From: Bog-756 sp963756515
Lineage (GTDB): Bacteria > Actinomycetota > Acidimicrobiia > Acidimicrobiales > RAAP-2
Direction of reading: 5' to 3'
DNA length: 64,000 bases
Assembly (NCBI GenBank): GCA_963756515.1
Contig: CAVWNV010000013.1
Span: 372,001 to 436,000 of the forward strand
This document shows positions 18,511 to 27,032 of this stretch, in pieces (position 1 is the stretch's first letter; every line of letters starts with the position of its first letter). Below the pieces are notes generated by a model that was given only the letters and a program-made list of their open reading frames with translations, was not told the origin of the DNA and did not search any database. A program made the position numbers and the translations under genes.

Positions 18511-19842
18511 CTATTCCGCCGGGGCTCGTCCGTCACCGGCTCCCCCGGCTCCTTCGGTGCCTTCCGACCGCCAGCGGGCCAGGCGCTCGGACACGGCGGC
18601 TTCGTGGCCCCGGTCGGTGGGCTCGTAGTAACGGTGGCCCTCGAGGCCGTCGGGCCGGTACCGCTGGCCCACGAACCCGCCCGGCTCGTCGTGGGGATAG
18701 ACGTAGCCCTCACCGTGGCCGATGGACCCGGCGCTGCGGTAGTGGGCGTCGCGCAGATGGGGCGGGACGTCGCCCCGGGGGCCGTCCCGGACATCGTGCT
18801 GGGCCCGGCCGAGAGCCACGGTGACCCGGTTGGACTTGGGGGCGCAGGCCAGGTGGACCACGGCCTGGGCCAGGTTGAGCTGGGCCTCGGGCAGACCCAC
18901 GAACTCGACGGCGCGGGCCGCGGCGTCGGCCACCACCAGCGCCAGCGGATCGGCCTCCCCGATGTCCTCGCTGGCCAGGATGACCAGCCGTCTGGCGATG
19001 AACCGGGCGTCCTCGCCGGATTCCAGCATACGGGCCAACCAGTAGAGCCCGGCGTCGGGGTCGGAGCCGCGCACCGATTTGATGAAAGCGCTCACCTGGT
19101 CGTAGTGGTCGTCCTCGCCGTAGTGGTGCAGGCGCGAGTGCCTGGCCCGTTCGACATCGTGGAGTGTCACCGGGCCCGGGCCGGCCAGGGCCATGGCCAC
19201 CTCCAGCGTGGTGAGCACGGCCCGGGCGTCACCGTCGGCCAGCCCGACCAGCGCCGCCACCGCATCGGGCTCGGCCGAGGCCGCCTCGGTGGCCAGGCCC
19301 CTGGCCACCACCTCCTCCAGCTCCTCCAGGCCGAGGGGCTCGAGACGCCACAGGGTTGATCGGGACAGCAGCGGGGCGTTGACCTCGAAGAACGGATTCT
19401 CGGTGGTGGCCCCGATGAGCACCACCAGTCCCTCCTCCACCGAGGGGAGCAGCGCGTCCTGCTGGGACCGGTTGAAGCGGTGGACCTCGTCGAGGAAGAG
19501 GATGGTGCCCCGACCCTGCTCCCCGAGGAGGCGCCTGGCCCCCTCGACCACCTCACGCACGTCCTTCACCCCGGCGCTCACCGCTGACAGGGGGACGAAA
19601 CGCTTGGCCGTGGCGGTGGCCACCACCGACGCCAGCGTGGTCTTGCCCGTCCCGGGCGGGCCCCACAGGATGGCCGAGGTCAGGCGGTCCGCCTCGATGA
19701 GAGCACGGAGCGGGGCGCCGGGGCCGATCAGGTGCTGCTGCCCGACGATCTCGTCGAGTGTCCTGGGCCGGAGGCGTGCCGCCAGGGGGGCCCTGGCCGC
19801 CAACCGCTCCTCGGCCGCCCCCGAGAACAGGTCGTCGGTCAC
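18511..19842 (-). CDS. rarA: Replication-associated recombination AAA+ ATPase RarA (MgsA)
   Basis: RarA is a clamp-loader-like ATPase acting at stalled replication forks. The 443-residue protein has the N-terminal ARLRPRTLDEIVGQQHL, Walker A GPPGTGKTT (about residue 58), Walker B LFLDEVHRFNRSQQDALLP, sensor GATTENPFFEVNAPLLSR, and the C-terminal MgsA domain with SDPDAGLYWLARMLESGEDARF and ALAQ-like segments. The frame is open further upstream, but the GTG at 19842 gives the family length and lies five bases after aspS. Mycobacteria have the orthologous gene in the same neighbourhood, between aspS and alaS. Confidence 0.95.
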   Translation of the reverse strand: MTDDLFSGAAEERLAARAPLAARLRPRTLDEIVGQQHLIGPGAPLRALIEADRLTSAILWGPPGTGKTTLASVVATATAKRFVPLSAVSAGVKDVREVVEGARRLLGEQGRGTILFLDEVHRFNRSQQDALLPSVEEGLVVLIGATTENPFFEVNAPLLSRSTLWRLEPLGLEELEEVVARGLATEAASAEPDAVAALVGLADGDARAVLTTLEVAMALAGPGPVTLHDVERARHSRLHHYGEDDHYDQVSAFIKSVRGSDPDAGLYWLARMLESGEDARFIARRLVILASEDIGEADPLALVVADAAARAVEFVGLPEAQLNLAQAVVHLACAPKSNRVTVALGRAQHDVRDGPRGDVPPHLRDAHYRSAGSIGHGEGYVYPHDEPGGFVGQRYRPDGLEGHRYYEPTDRGHEAAVSERLARWRSEGTEGAGGAGDGRAPAE

Positions 19843-19847
19843 GGTGC

Positions 19848-21611
19848 TCAGGCCGGCGGTGGGACGGGACGGAGTCCGAGGTCGGCCAACACGCCCGGGG
19901 CCAGCGGTTTGGGTGCGCCGGTCATGGGATCCCAGCCCGACTGCGTCTTCGGGAAGGCGATGACCTCGCGGATGCTGTCCTCGCCGGCGAAGATGGCCAC
20001 CAGCCGGTCGATGCCCACGGCGAAACCGGCGTGGGGAGGGGCCCCGTAGCGGAAGGCCCCGAGCAGGAAGCCGAACCGGGACTGTGCCTCCTCCTCGCCG
20101 ATGCCCAGCACGGAGAAGACCCGGCTCTGGATGTCGCCGCGGTGGATCCTGACGCTGCCCGAACCGAGCTCCCATCCGTTGAGCACCAGGTCGTAGGCCT
20201 GTGAGCGCACCGAGGCCGGGTCGCTCTCCAGCCGTTCGAGGTCATCGGGGTGCGGCATCGTGAACGGGTGGTGGGCGGCCACGGGATGGCCGGCGTCGTC
20301 GACCCCGTCGAAGAGGGGGAAGTCCACCACCCAGAGGTAGCGGAAGGGTCCCTCGCCGACCGGACGTCCGCCCAGCTCGACGCGGAGATGCCCGAGCACG
20401 GTGCAGGCCAGCCGGTACTCGTCCGCCACCACCAGGACCAGGTCGCCCTCCGAGGCCCCGGTGGCGGCCAGCAGGCCGGCCCGCTCCGGGTCGGAGAGGA
20501 ACCGGTCGAGCGGCGAGTCCAGCCCGGGGCCGTCGCCGCCGCCGGTGACCCGGAACCAGGCCAGGCCCTTGGCGCCGAGCCCCTTGGCCCGGTCGGTGAG
20601 GCCGTCCAGGCGCGACCGGGTGAAGCCGGCGCCACCGTCCACCACGATGGCCTTGACACACGGTGCGCCGAAGGCCTTGACCCCGGTGCCCTCGAACACC
20701 GCGGACAGGTCGACCAGCTCCATGCCGAAGCGGAGATCGGGCTTGTCGGTGCCGTAGCGGTCGATGGCCTCGGCCCAGGTCATGCGGGGGACGTCCGACG
20801 GTCGCTCGCCGGTGGCCGCCTCGGCCGCGTCCAGCACCGCCTCGGAGACGAAGGTCAGCACGTCCTCCTGGGTGACGAAGGACGCCTCCACGTCCAACTG
20901 GGAGAACTCGAACTGTCGGTCGGCCCGCAGGTCCTCGTCCCGCAGACACCGGGCGATCTGGTAGTAGCGGTCCACCCCGGCCACCATCAGCAGCTGTTTG
21001 GCCAGCTGCGGGCTCTGGGGCAGCACATAGCAGTTCCCGGGGCTCAGCCGACTGGGAACGGCGAACTCCCGGGCCCCCTCGGGGGTCGGTGCCCACAGCA
21101 GCGGCGTCTCCACCTCCACGAATCCCTGGCGGTCCATGGCCGCCCGCAGGGCCCCGTTGACGGTGGCCCGGAGACGGAGATTGGCTTGCATCCGCGGCCG
21201 GCGCAGGTCCACGAAGCGGTGCTTCAGCCGGATGACCTCGTCCACCTCCACCCGGTCGTCCACGGCGAAGGGCGGAGGTTCGGCCCGGTTGAGGACGGTC
21301 ACCGTGCACTCGGCCAGCTCCACCTGGCCGGTGGGGAGGTCGGGGTTGACGGTGCCCTCGGGTCGGGGGCGGACCGTGCCCTCGACGGACAGCACGTACT
21401 CACTGCGCACGTCGACGGTGCCGGGGATCACGCACTGGACGATGCCGGTGTGGTCGCGCAGGTCGATGAAGGCCAGGTGCTCACCGTGCTCGCGGCGCTT
21501 GGCCACCCAGCCGCACACGGTGACGGAGGTTCCGACATCGGCGGATCGGAGGGTCCCGCAGAATCGGCTGCGCATCGAGGTCGCCTCGGTCGACGACGGG
21601 GGGACGGTCAC
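19848..21611 (-). CDS. aspS: Aspartyl-tRNA synthetase
   Basis: AspRS, 587 residues, has an N-terminal OB-fold anticodon-binding domain (VTVCGWVAKRREHG, AFIDLRDHTGIVQCV), the class II catalytic core with RHRFVDLRRP-type motif (LKHRFVDLRRPRMQANLRLR), FVEVETPLLWAPTPEGAREF, the bacterial GAD insert in the middle, and motif 3 APPHAGFAVGIDRLVAIFAG at the C-terminus. I chose the GTG at 21611 rather than the ATG six codons upstream because AAAGGA lies six bases before the GTG. Many actinobacterial AspRS enzymes also charge tRNA-Asn for later amidation; whether this one is non-discriminating cannot be read here. It lies between hisS and rarA. Confidence 0.96.
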   Translation of the reverse strand: MTVPPSSTEATSMRSRFCGTLRSADVGTSVTVCGWVAKRREHGEHLAFIDLRDHTGIVQCVIPGTVDVRSEYVLSVEGTVRPRPEGTVNPDLPTGQVELAECTVTVLNRAEPPPFAVDDRVEVDEVIRLKHRFVDLRRPRMQANLRLRATVNGALRAAMDRQGFVEVETPLLWAPTPEGAREFAVPSRLSPGNCYVLPQSPQLAKQLLMVAGVDRYYQIARCLRDEDLRADRQFEFSQLDVEASFVTQEDVLTFVSEAVLDAAEAATGERPSDVPRMTWAEAIDRYGTDKPDLRFGMELVDLSAVFEGTGVKAFGAPCVKAIVVDGGAGFTRSRLDGLTDRAKGLGAKGLAWFRVTGGGDGPGLDSPLDRFLSDPERAGLLAATGASEGDLVLVVADEYRLACTVLGHLRVELGGRPVGEGPFRYLWVVDFPLFDGVDDAGHPVAAHHPFTMPHPDDLERLESDPASVRSQAYDLVLNGWELGSGSVRIHRGDIQSRVFSVLGIGEEEAQSRFGFLLGAFRYGAPPHAGFAVGIDRLVAIFAGEDSIREVIAFPKTQSGWDPMTGAPKPLAPGVLADLGLRPVPPPA

Positions 21612-21629
21612 GCGGGATCCTTTCGGCAA

Positions 21630-21678
21630 CGGGCCCCGATCACGGGCCGGAGCGGCAGCGGGCCCCGATCACGGGCCG
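21630..21678. repeat. 20-bp direct repeat with hairpins between hisS and aspS
   Basis: The sequence CGGGCCCCGATCACGGGCCG occurs at 21630-21649 and again at 21659-21678, a 29-base period. Each copy contains the inverted repeat GGCCC/GGGCC around a seven-base loop. They lie just upstream of aspS and after the hisS stop; they may act as a terminator pair, an attenuator or a protein site. No U-run follows. Confidence 0.6.
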
Positions 21679-21706
21679 AACGACACAGTAGGGGCAGTCC
21701 GGGTGG

Positions 21707-22978
21707 TCAGCGTCCGACTTCGTCCCGGACCGCCTCCACCACCGCGGCGCGGGCCACCGTGCGCTGCGCTCCCGTCCCCCGCAGCGGGCGGAGCGACACC
21801 GTGCCGGCGGCCACCTCGTCGGGGCCCACGATGAGCGCCACCCGCGCCCCGGACCGGTCGGCCGACCGCAGCTGGGACTTGATCGAGCGGCCGTCGAAGG
21901 CCCGGTCGGCCCGCAGCCCCGCCCTCCGCAGGACGGCGGTGAGGTCGCGGGCCGACTCACCCCCGTCGACGTCGACCACGAAGGCGTCGAGCGCCACCGG
22001 TGCCACGGGGAACACGCCCTCGGCGTCGCAGGCCAACACGAGCCGCTCGATGCCGATGCCGAATCCGATCCCCGGCGTGGCCGGTCCTCCCAACATCTCG
22101 ACCAGACCGTCGTAACGCCCGCCCCCGCCGATACCGTTCTGGGCCGCCTCCAGCGCCTCGGAGGCGAACTCGAACGTGGTCCGGGTGTAGTAGTCGAATC
22201 CCCGGACGAGGCGGTCGTCGAGCTGGTAGGCCACTCCCAGCGCGGACAGACCGGCCCGCACCCGTTCGAAGTGGAGGCGGCAGGGCTCGCACAGGTGCGC
22301 CACCAGGCTGGGTGCCCCGGCCGTCACCTCCCGGCACGGCGGACGCTTGCAGTCCAGCACCCGCAACGGGTTCTCCTCCATCCGCTCGACGTGCTCGGGA
22401 CACAGCTCGTCGCGGTGCTCGGCCAGGTACGCCCTCAACAGGTCGACGTAGCCGGGGCGGCACACCCCGTCCCCCATGGAGTTGAGCCGGAGGGTGAACG
22501 AGTCCAGGCCGAGCGAGCGGAAGAAGTCATCGGCCAGCGTGATCACCTCGACGTCGAGATCGGCGTCGGCAGGACCGAGCGCTTCCACGCCCAGCTGGTG
22601 GTGCTGGCGGTAGCGGCCGGCCTGGGGCCGTTCGTACCGGAAAGCCGGCGTGGCATACCAGGCCTTCCAGGGCAGAGGTGGACGGTGCTGTACGAAGGCC
22701 CGCACCACCGGGGCGGTCCCCTCGGGTCGGAGGGCCAGGGTGCGCCCGCCGCGGTCCTCGAACTCGTACATCTCCTTCCCCACCACATCGCTGCCCTCGC
22801 CGATGCCGCGCCGGAAGACCCGGACGTCCTCGAAGATCGGGGTGTGGGCCAGGCCGTAGCCGGCCGCCTCGACCCGGGACGCGAAGGTGGCCAGCACCGT
22901 TTCCCACCGGGTCGATTCCGGCCACAGGACGTCGTGGGTACCGGTCGGGGCGCGCGCCGGCCCGGTGTCGTCGGACAT
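21707..22978 (-). CDS. hisS: Histidyl-tRNA synthetase
   Basis: HisRS, 423 residues, shows the N-terminal GTHDVLWPES, class II motif 1 and 2 (VGKEMYEFEDRGGRTLALRPEGT, FRYERPQAGRYRQHHQLGVEALG), the HisA motif LVRGFDYYTRTTFEF, motif 3 GIGFGIGIERLVLAC and the C-terminal anticodon-binding domain from about residue 330. It starts seven bases after rel, the same order as in mycobacteria (relA upstream of hisS), and precedes aspS. The start codon is ATG. Confidence 0.97.
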   Translation of the reverse strand: MSDDTGPARAPTGTHDVLWPESTRWETVLATFASRVEAAGYGLAHTPIFEDVRVFRRGIGEGSDVVGKEMYEFEDRGGRTLALRPEGTAPVVRAFVQHRPPLPWKAWYATPAFRYERPQAGRYRQHHQLGVEALGPADADLDVEVITLADDFFRSLGLDSFTLRLNSMGDGVCRPGYVDLLRAYLAEHRDELCPEHVERMEENPLRVLDCKRPPCREVTAGAPSLVAHLCEPCRLHFERVRAGLSALGVAYQLDDRLVRGFDYYTRTTFEFASEALEAAQNGIGGGGRYDGLVEMLGGPATPGIGFGIGIERLVLACDAEGVFPVAPVALDAFVVDVDGGESARDLTAVLRRAGLRADRAFDGRSIKSQLRSADRSGARVALIVGPDEVAAGTVSLRPLRGTGAQRTVARAAVVEAVRDEVGR

Positions 22979-22985
22979 GACCGCC

Positions 22986-25490
22986 TCAGTCCTTCTTGCC
23001 GGGAAGGATGCGGTAGACGTCGTAGACGGCGTCGAGGTGACGGATGAGGTTCAGGACCGACTCGAGGTGGGCCGGGTCGGCCAACTCGACGTCGAAGCGC
23101 ATACGGCTGATCCGGTCCGAGTCCGTCTGGGTGTTGGCGCTCACGATGTTGAGGTGGTGCTCGGACACCACCTTGGTCACGTCGGTGAGCAGGCGGGACC
23201 GGTCGATGGCCACCACCTCGATGGTGGCCACGAACACCCCCGAGGACCGGTGGTCCCACTCCACCTCGATGAGGCGCTCACGGGACCGGCTGGCCAACGA
23301 CGCGGCGTTGGCGCAGTCGGCCCGGTGCACCGACACGCCCCGGCCCCGGGTCACGAAGCCGACGATCTCGTCACCCGGCACCGGCGTGCAGCACCGGGAC
23401 AACCGCACCATCAGGTCGTCCAGCCCCTCCACGTAGACGCCGACAGCCGACCCGCGTCCCGGTCGCGGTGCGGTGGGCTGCTGGCGCGCCGTGACCGGGA
23501 GCTGCTCCTCGTAGACGCCGCCCCGCAGGTCCCGGAGGATCCGCTGGGCCACGGCCCGGGCCGACACCCGGTTGTCGCCGATAGCCGCATGCAGGGCGTC
23601 GCGGTCGGCGTAGTTCATGGCTGCGGCCACGGCGTCCAGGGCGTGCTCGGAGGCCAGCTTCTGGACCGGGAGCCCCTCGCGACGGAGCTCTTTGATCAGC
23701 TCCTCGCGACCGAACTCGATGGCGTCCTCACGTCGCTCCCGCGAGAACCACTGGCGGATCTTGGTCCGGGCCCGGGACGACGCCACCATACCCAACCAGT
23801 CCCGGGAGGGGCCGGCCGTGGGCGCCTTCGACGTGAAGATCTCGACGGTGTCAGCCGAGTTGAGCCGGGTGTCGAGGGGGACCAGCCGGCCGTTGACCTT
23901 GGCCCCGATGCAACGGTGGCCCACCTCGGTGTGGATCGTGTAGGCGAAGTCGACCGGCGTGGAGTTGGCGGTCAGGGCGATGACCTTGCCCTTCGGCGTG
24001 AAGACGTAGACCTCGTCCTCCTCCAGATCGAGCTTCAGCGCCTCGAGGAACTCGATGGGGTCGGTGGTCTCGTTCTGGAAGTCGACGATGCGCTGCATCC
24101 ACTCGATCTCGGCCGTGGTCGAGGAGGTCTCCTTGGCCAGGGCCAGCCGTTCGGCCCGCCGGTCCCGTTCGGCCAGCTCGGCCCGTTGGGCCGAGGTCAT
24201 CGAGGCGCCGCGCTTGGCTCCGTCCTTCTTCTTTCCGGTGCCGGGACCGGACGTCAACGACTTCCGCGCCGCCTTCTTCGCCGCCCTCGACGTGGTTCCG
24301 GCCGAGACGGAGGACACTGCGGCGTCCTTGGCGCCGTTCACCGGACCGGTGCCACGGTCCGGCCGGCCCGGGTTCTCCTTGTACCCCCAGTGGGCGGCGA
24401 TCCCGTACTCGGCCCGTCGGTGCATCTCGTGGGTGCGGACCTGCACCTCGATGGGCTTGCCGTCGAGGCCGATCACGGTGGTGTGCAGCGACTGGTACAG
24501 GTTGAACTTGGGCGAGTTGATGTAGTCCTTGAACCGGCCCTGCACCGGGGGCCAGATGGCATGGATGGAGCCGAGAGCGGCCCAGCAGTCCTTCTCCGAC
24601 TCCACGATGACCCGGATGCCGACCAGGTCGTAAAGGTCGTCGAACTCCTTGCCGCGGACCACCATCTTCTCGTAGATGCTCCAGAGGTGCTTGGGCCGAC
24701 CGGTCACCTCGGCACTGATACCGGATGCGGCCAGTCGCTCCCTCACCGACACCAATACCCGGGCCAGGAACTCGTCGCGCAGGGGAGCGCGGCTGGCCAC
24801 CATCTGCTCGATCTCCGCGTAGCGCTTGGGATGGAGCGTGGCGAAGGCCAGATCCTCGAGCTGCCAGCGGACCTCCTGGATGCCCAGGCGGTGGGCCAGG
24901 GGGGCGTAGATGTCGAGGGTCTCCTGAGCCGAACGGCGCTGCTTCCACTCCGGCATGACGGCCAGGGTCCGCATGTTGTGGAGACGGTCGGCCAGCTTGA
25001 TGATGAGGACGCGCCAGTCGTTGGCCATGGCCACCAACATCTTGCGTACCGTGGCCGCCTGCTGGGCCTCCTTGGAGTCGAACTGCAGCCGGTCCAGCTT
25101 GGTCACGCCGTCCACGATCAGCGCCACGGCGGGGCCGAAGTCCCGGTCGATCACCTCCGTGGTCACCCCGGTGTCCTCCACCGCGTCGTGGAGCAGGGCG
25201 GCGGCCACGGTCATGGCGTCGAGGCCCAGATCGGCCACGATGCCGGCCACAGCGATGGGGTGGGTGATGTAGGGCTCGCCCGACCGCCGGAGCTGCCCGG
25301 CATGGGCCACGGTGGCGGTCTCGGCCGCCCGCACGATGAGGGAGGTGTCGTCCCCGGGGTGCCGGCGGAGAAAGGAGTGGATGACCGGCACCAGCAGGGT
25401 GGCCTCGTCCCGGGGCAAGGACGAGCCGGCGAGGTGCTCCTCGCCGGTGTCTGCGGCCCCTTCAGCAGGGACAGGTGTGGCCAGAGCCAT
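22986..25490 (-). CDS. rel: Bifunctional (p)ppGpp synthetase/hydrolase
   Basis: Rel makes and breaks the alarmone (p)ppGpp in the stringent response. The 834-residue protein has an HD hydrolase domain (about 50-200: GEPYITHPIAVA, LLHDAVEDT at 99-107), the synthetase domain (about 250-370: FDDLYDLVGIRVIV, YQSLHTTVIG), a TGS domain (about 492-553), a zinc-finger region with C700-C701 and C726, and a C-terminal ACT domain (755-830). Both catalytic domains look intact. Residues about 375-455 are an Ala/Lys/Ser/Gly-rich insertion between the synthetase and TGS domains, longer than I expect in the family. The ATG at 25490 is preceded six bases upstream by TACCGT with no clear Shine-Dalgarno, so the transcript may be leaderless. 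Confidence 0.97.
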   Translation of the reverse strand: MALATPVPAEGAADTGEEHLAGSSLPRDEATLLVPVIHSFLRRHPGDDTSLIVRAAETATVAHAGQLRRSGEPYITHPIAVAGIVADLGLDAMTVAAALLHDAVEDTGVTTEVIDRDFGPAVALIVDGVTKLDRLQFDSKEAQQAATVRKMLVAMANDWRVLIIKLADRLHNMRTLAVMPEWKQRRSAQETLDIYAPLAHRLGIQEVRWQLEDLAFATLHPKRYAEIEQMVASRAPLRDEFLARVLVSVRERLAASGISAEVTGRPKHLWSIYEKMVVRGKEFDDLYDLVGIRVIVESEKDCWAALGSIHAIWPPVQGRFKDYINSPKFNLYQSLHTTVIGLDGKPIEVQVRTHEMHRRAEYGIAAHWGYKENPGRPDRGTGPVNGAKDAAVSSVSAGTTSRAAKKAARKSLTSGPGTGKKKDGAKRGASMTSAQRAELAERDRRAERLALAKETSSTTAEIEWMQRIVDFQNETTDPIEFLEALKLDLEEDEVYVFTPKGKVIALTANSTPVDFAYTIHTEVGHRCIGAKVNGRLVPLDTRLNSADTVEIFTSKAPTAGPSRDWLGMVASSRARTKIRQWFSRERREDAIEFGREELIKELRREGLPVQKLASEHALDAVAAAMNYADRDALHAAIGDNRVSARAVAQRILRDLRGGVYEEQLPVTARQQPTAPRPGRGSAVGVYVEGLDDLMVRLSRCCTPVPGDEIVGFVTRGRGVSVHRADCANAASLASRSRERLIEVEWDHRSSGVFVATIEVVAIDRSRLLTDVTKVVSEHHLNIVSANTQTDSDRISRMRFDVELADPAHLESVLNLIRHLDAVYDVYRILPGKKD

Positions 25491-25496
25491 CCCTAT

Positions 25497-25502
25497 ACGG
25501 TA
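25497..25502 (-). promoter_or_regulatory. -10 box for a leaderless rel transcript
   Basis: TACCGT on the minus strand ends six bases before the rel ATG. This would separate rel-hisS from the sec genes as a transcription unit. Confidence 0.45.
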
Positions 25503-25562
25503 CCTGTCGAAGCGCTCCGATCGGTACCCACGGTCGGCATCGACCGGAGCCGGGGCCGGTGG

Positions 25563-27032
25563 TCAGCGCCGCTTCTTCTTGCCGCCCTTGCTCCCCTTGC
25601 CCTTGCGGGGCCGGGGTGGCGGCCGGTTCCCACCGGGCCGGGTCGATCCGGATGCGGCCCGGGCCGTCCCACCCGTCGCCCCGCCCGACCCCGACGGGGT
25701 GTTCGCAGTGGCGGTGCCGCTGCCGGACCGGGTGGCCGTGGATGCCGACCGACGGGAGGCCGTCGCCGCGCCCGGACGGATGACCCCGGTGGTGGCGGGT
25801 CGACCCCGGCCCGACGGCCGGCCGCCGCCACCGCCGGCACCGGCCATGGCTGCGGCCGCGGCCGGGGTGAGCACGCCGGCCCGGTCGCCCCGCGTCTCGA
25901 GGCGTTGGCGGATGGTGATGTAGCGGGGCTCGCGTTCCTTCATCCACGCCAACAGGGGCGAGGCGATGAAGATCGAGGAGTAGGCACCGCTGGTCAGACC
26001 GATGACCAGCGCCAGCCCGAAGTCCTGCAGGGAGGTGGCGCCCAGCAGGAAGGAGCCGACCACCAGTACCGACAGCACCGGGATGATGGCCACCAGCGAG
26101 GTGTTGATGGACCGGGCCAGGGTCTGGTTCATCGACAGGTTGACCATCTCGGAGTAGGTGATCCGGCCCGACGCGCCGAGACCCTTGGCATTGTCCCGTA
26201 TTCGGTCGAAGACCACCACGGTGTCGTACAGGGAGTACCCGAGAACGGTGAGGACGGCGATCACCGTGTCCGGCGTGACCTGGAATCCGGCCAGCGAGTA
26301 GATGCCCACCGTGACGAGGATGTCGTGGATGACGGCCACGATGGCGGCCACCGCCATCTTGAACTCGAAGCGGACGGAGATGTAGAGGGTCACGGCGATG
26401 AAGAAGACGATGAGGGCCTCGATGGCCTTCGACGTGACCTGTCCACCCCAGGTGGGTCCGACGTCGTTGAAGTTGACGTTGTCGGGAGTGGTGTGGGCCG
26501 CCTTGGCCAGCGCGTCCTGGACGCTGTTCTCGATGGCCGTGCGCTGGGCCACCGGCTTGGAGTTGAGGTCCACGGTGACCTGGATCTGCTTGGTGTGGGT
26601 GAGCTGGTCGGTCAGCTGGACCACGGTGGGCTGGGTCACGCCGGCCGACTCCACGGCCGTGGTGGCCTGGGCCACGGTCAGGGTGGGCGAGGTGACCAGC
26701 CAGGACTGGCCCCCCTTGAAGTCGATGCCCAGGTTCAGGCCACGTGTGCTCAGCGACACGATCCCGAGCAGGATCACGATGGCCGAGGCGGCGAACCACA
26801 CCTTGCGACGACCGATGAAGTCGAACGAGGTCTCGCCCCGGTACAGGCGGATGAGGACGTTGTGACGCTTCTCCCCGGCCTCCTCGGCCTCGAGTTCCTC
26901 CTCGGCCAGCTCGAGCTCCTCCTCGAAGTCCTCCTCGAGGATGGCGGCGGCCTCCTCGGACGAGATGTCCGAGGCGTCGTCGGCGTCGGTCCCCTCCCCC
27001 GGTGGGTCGCCGTGTCGCTTCCGGGGGCTCAC
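25563..27032 (-). CDS. secF: Protein translocase subunit SecF
   Basis: SecF pairs with SecD to pull exported proteins across the membrane using the proton gradient. The 489-residue protein has six membrane segments; the conserved GLNLGIDFKGGQSW follows TM1, and TM4-5 carry the family motif VLTVLGYSLYDTVVVFDRIRDN. It is much longer than typical bacterial SecF. An N-terminal extension of about 55 residues is strongly acidic (EEDFEEELELAEEELEAEE), and a C-terminal tail of about 115 residues is Gly/Ser/Thr/Arg-rich and ends in a Lys/Arg cluster (KGKGSKGGKKKRR). The GTG start overlaps the secD stop by four bases. Confidence 0.96.
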   Translation of the reverse strand: MSPRKRHGDPPGEGTDADDASDISSEEAAAILEEDFEEELELAEEELEAEEAGEKRHNVLIRLYRGETSFDFIGRRKVWFAASAIVILLGIVSLSTRGLNLGIDFKGGQSWLVTSPTLTVAQATTAVESAGVTQPTVVQLTDQLTHTKQIQVTVDLNSKPVAQRTAIENSVQDALAKAAHTTPDNVNFNDVGPTWGGQVTSKAIEALIVFFIAVTLYISVRFEFKMAVAAIVAVIHDILVTVGIYSLAGFQVTPDTVIAVLTVLGYSLYDTVVVFDRIRDNAKGLGASGRITYSEMVNLSMNQTLARSINTSLVAIIPVLSVLVVGSFLLGATSLQDFGLALVIGLTSGAYSSIFIASPLLAWMKEREPRYITIRQRLETRGDRAGVLTPAAAAAMAGAGGGGGRPSGRGRPATTGVIRPGAATASRRSASTATRSGSGTATANTPSGSGGATGGTARAASGSTRPGGNRPPPRPRKGKGSKGGKKKRR

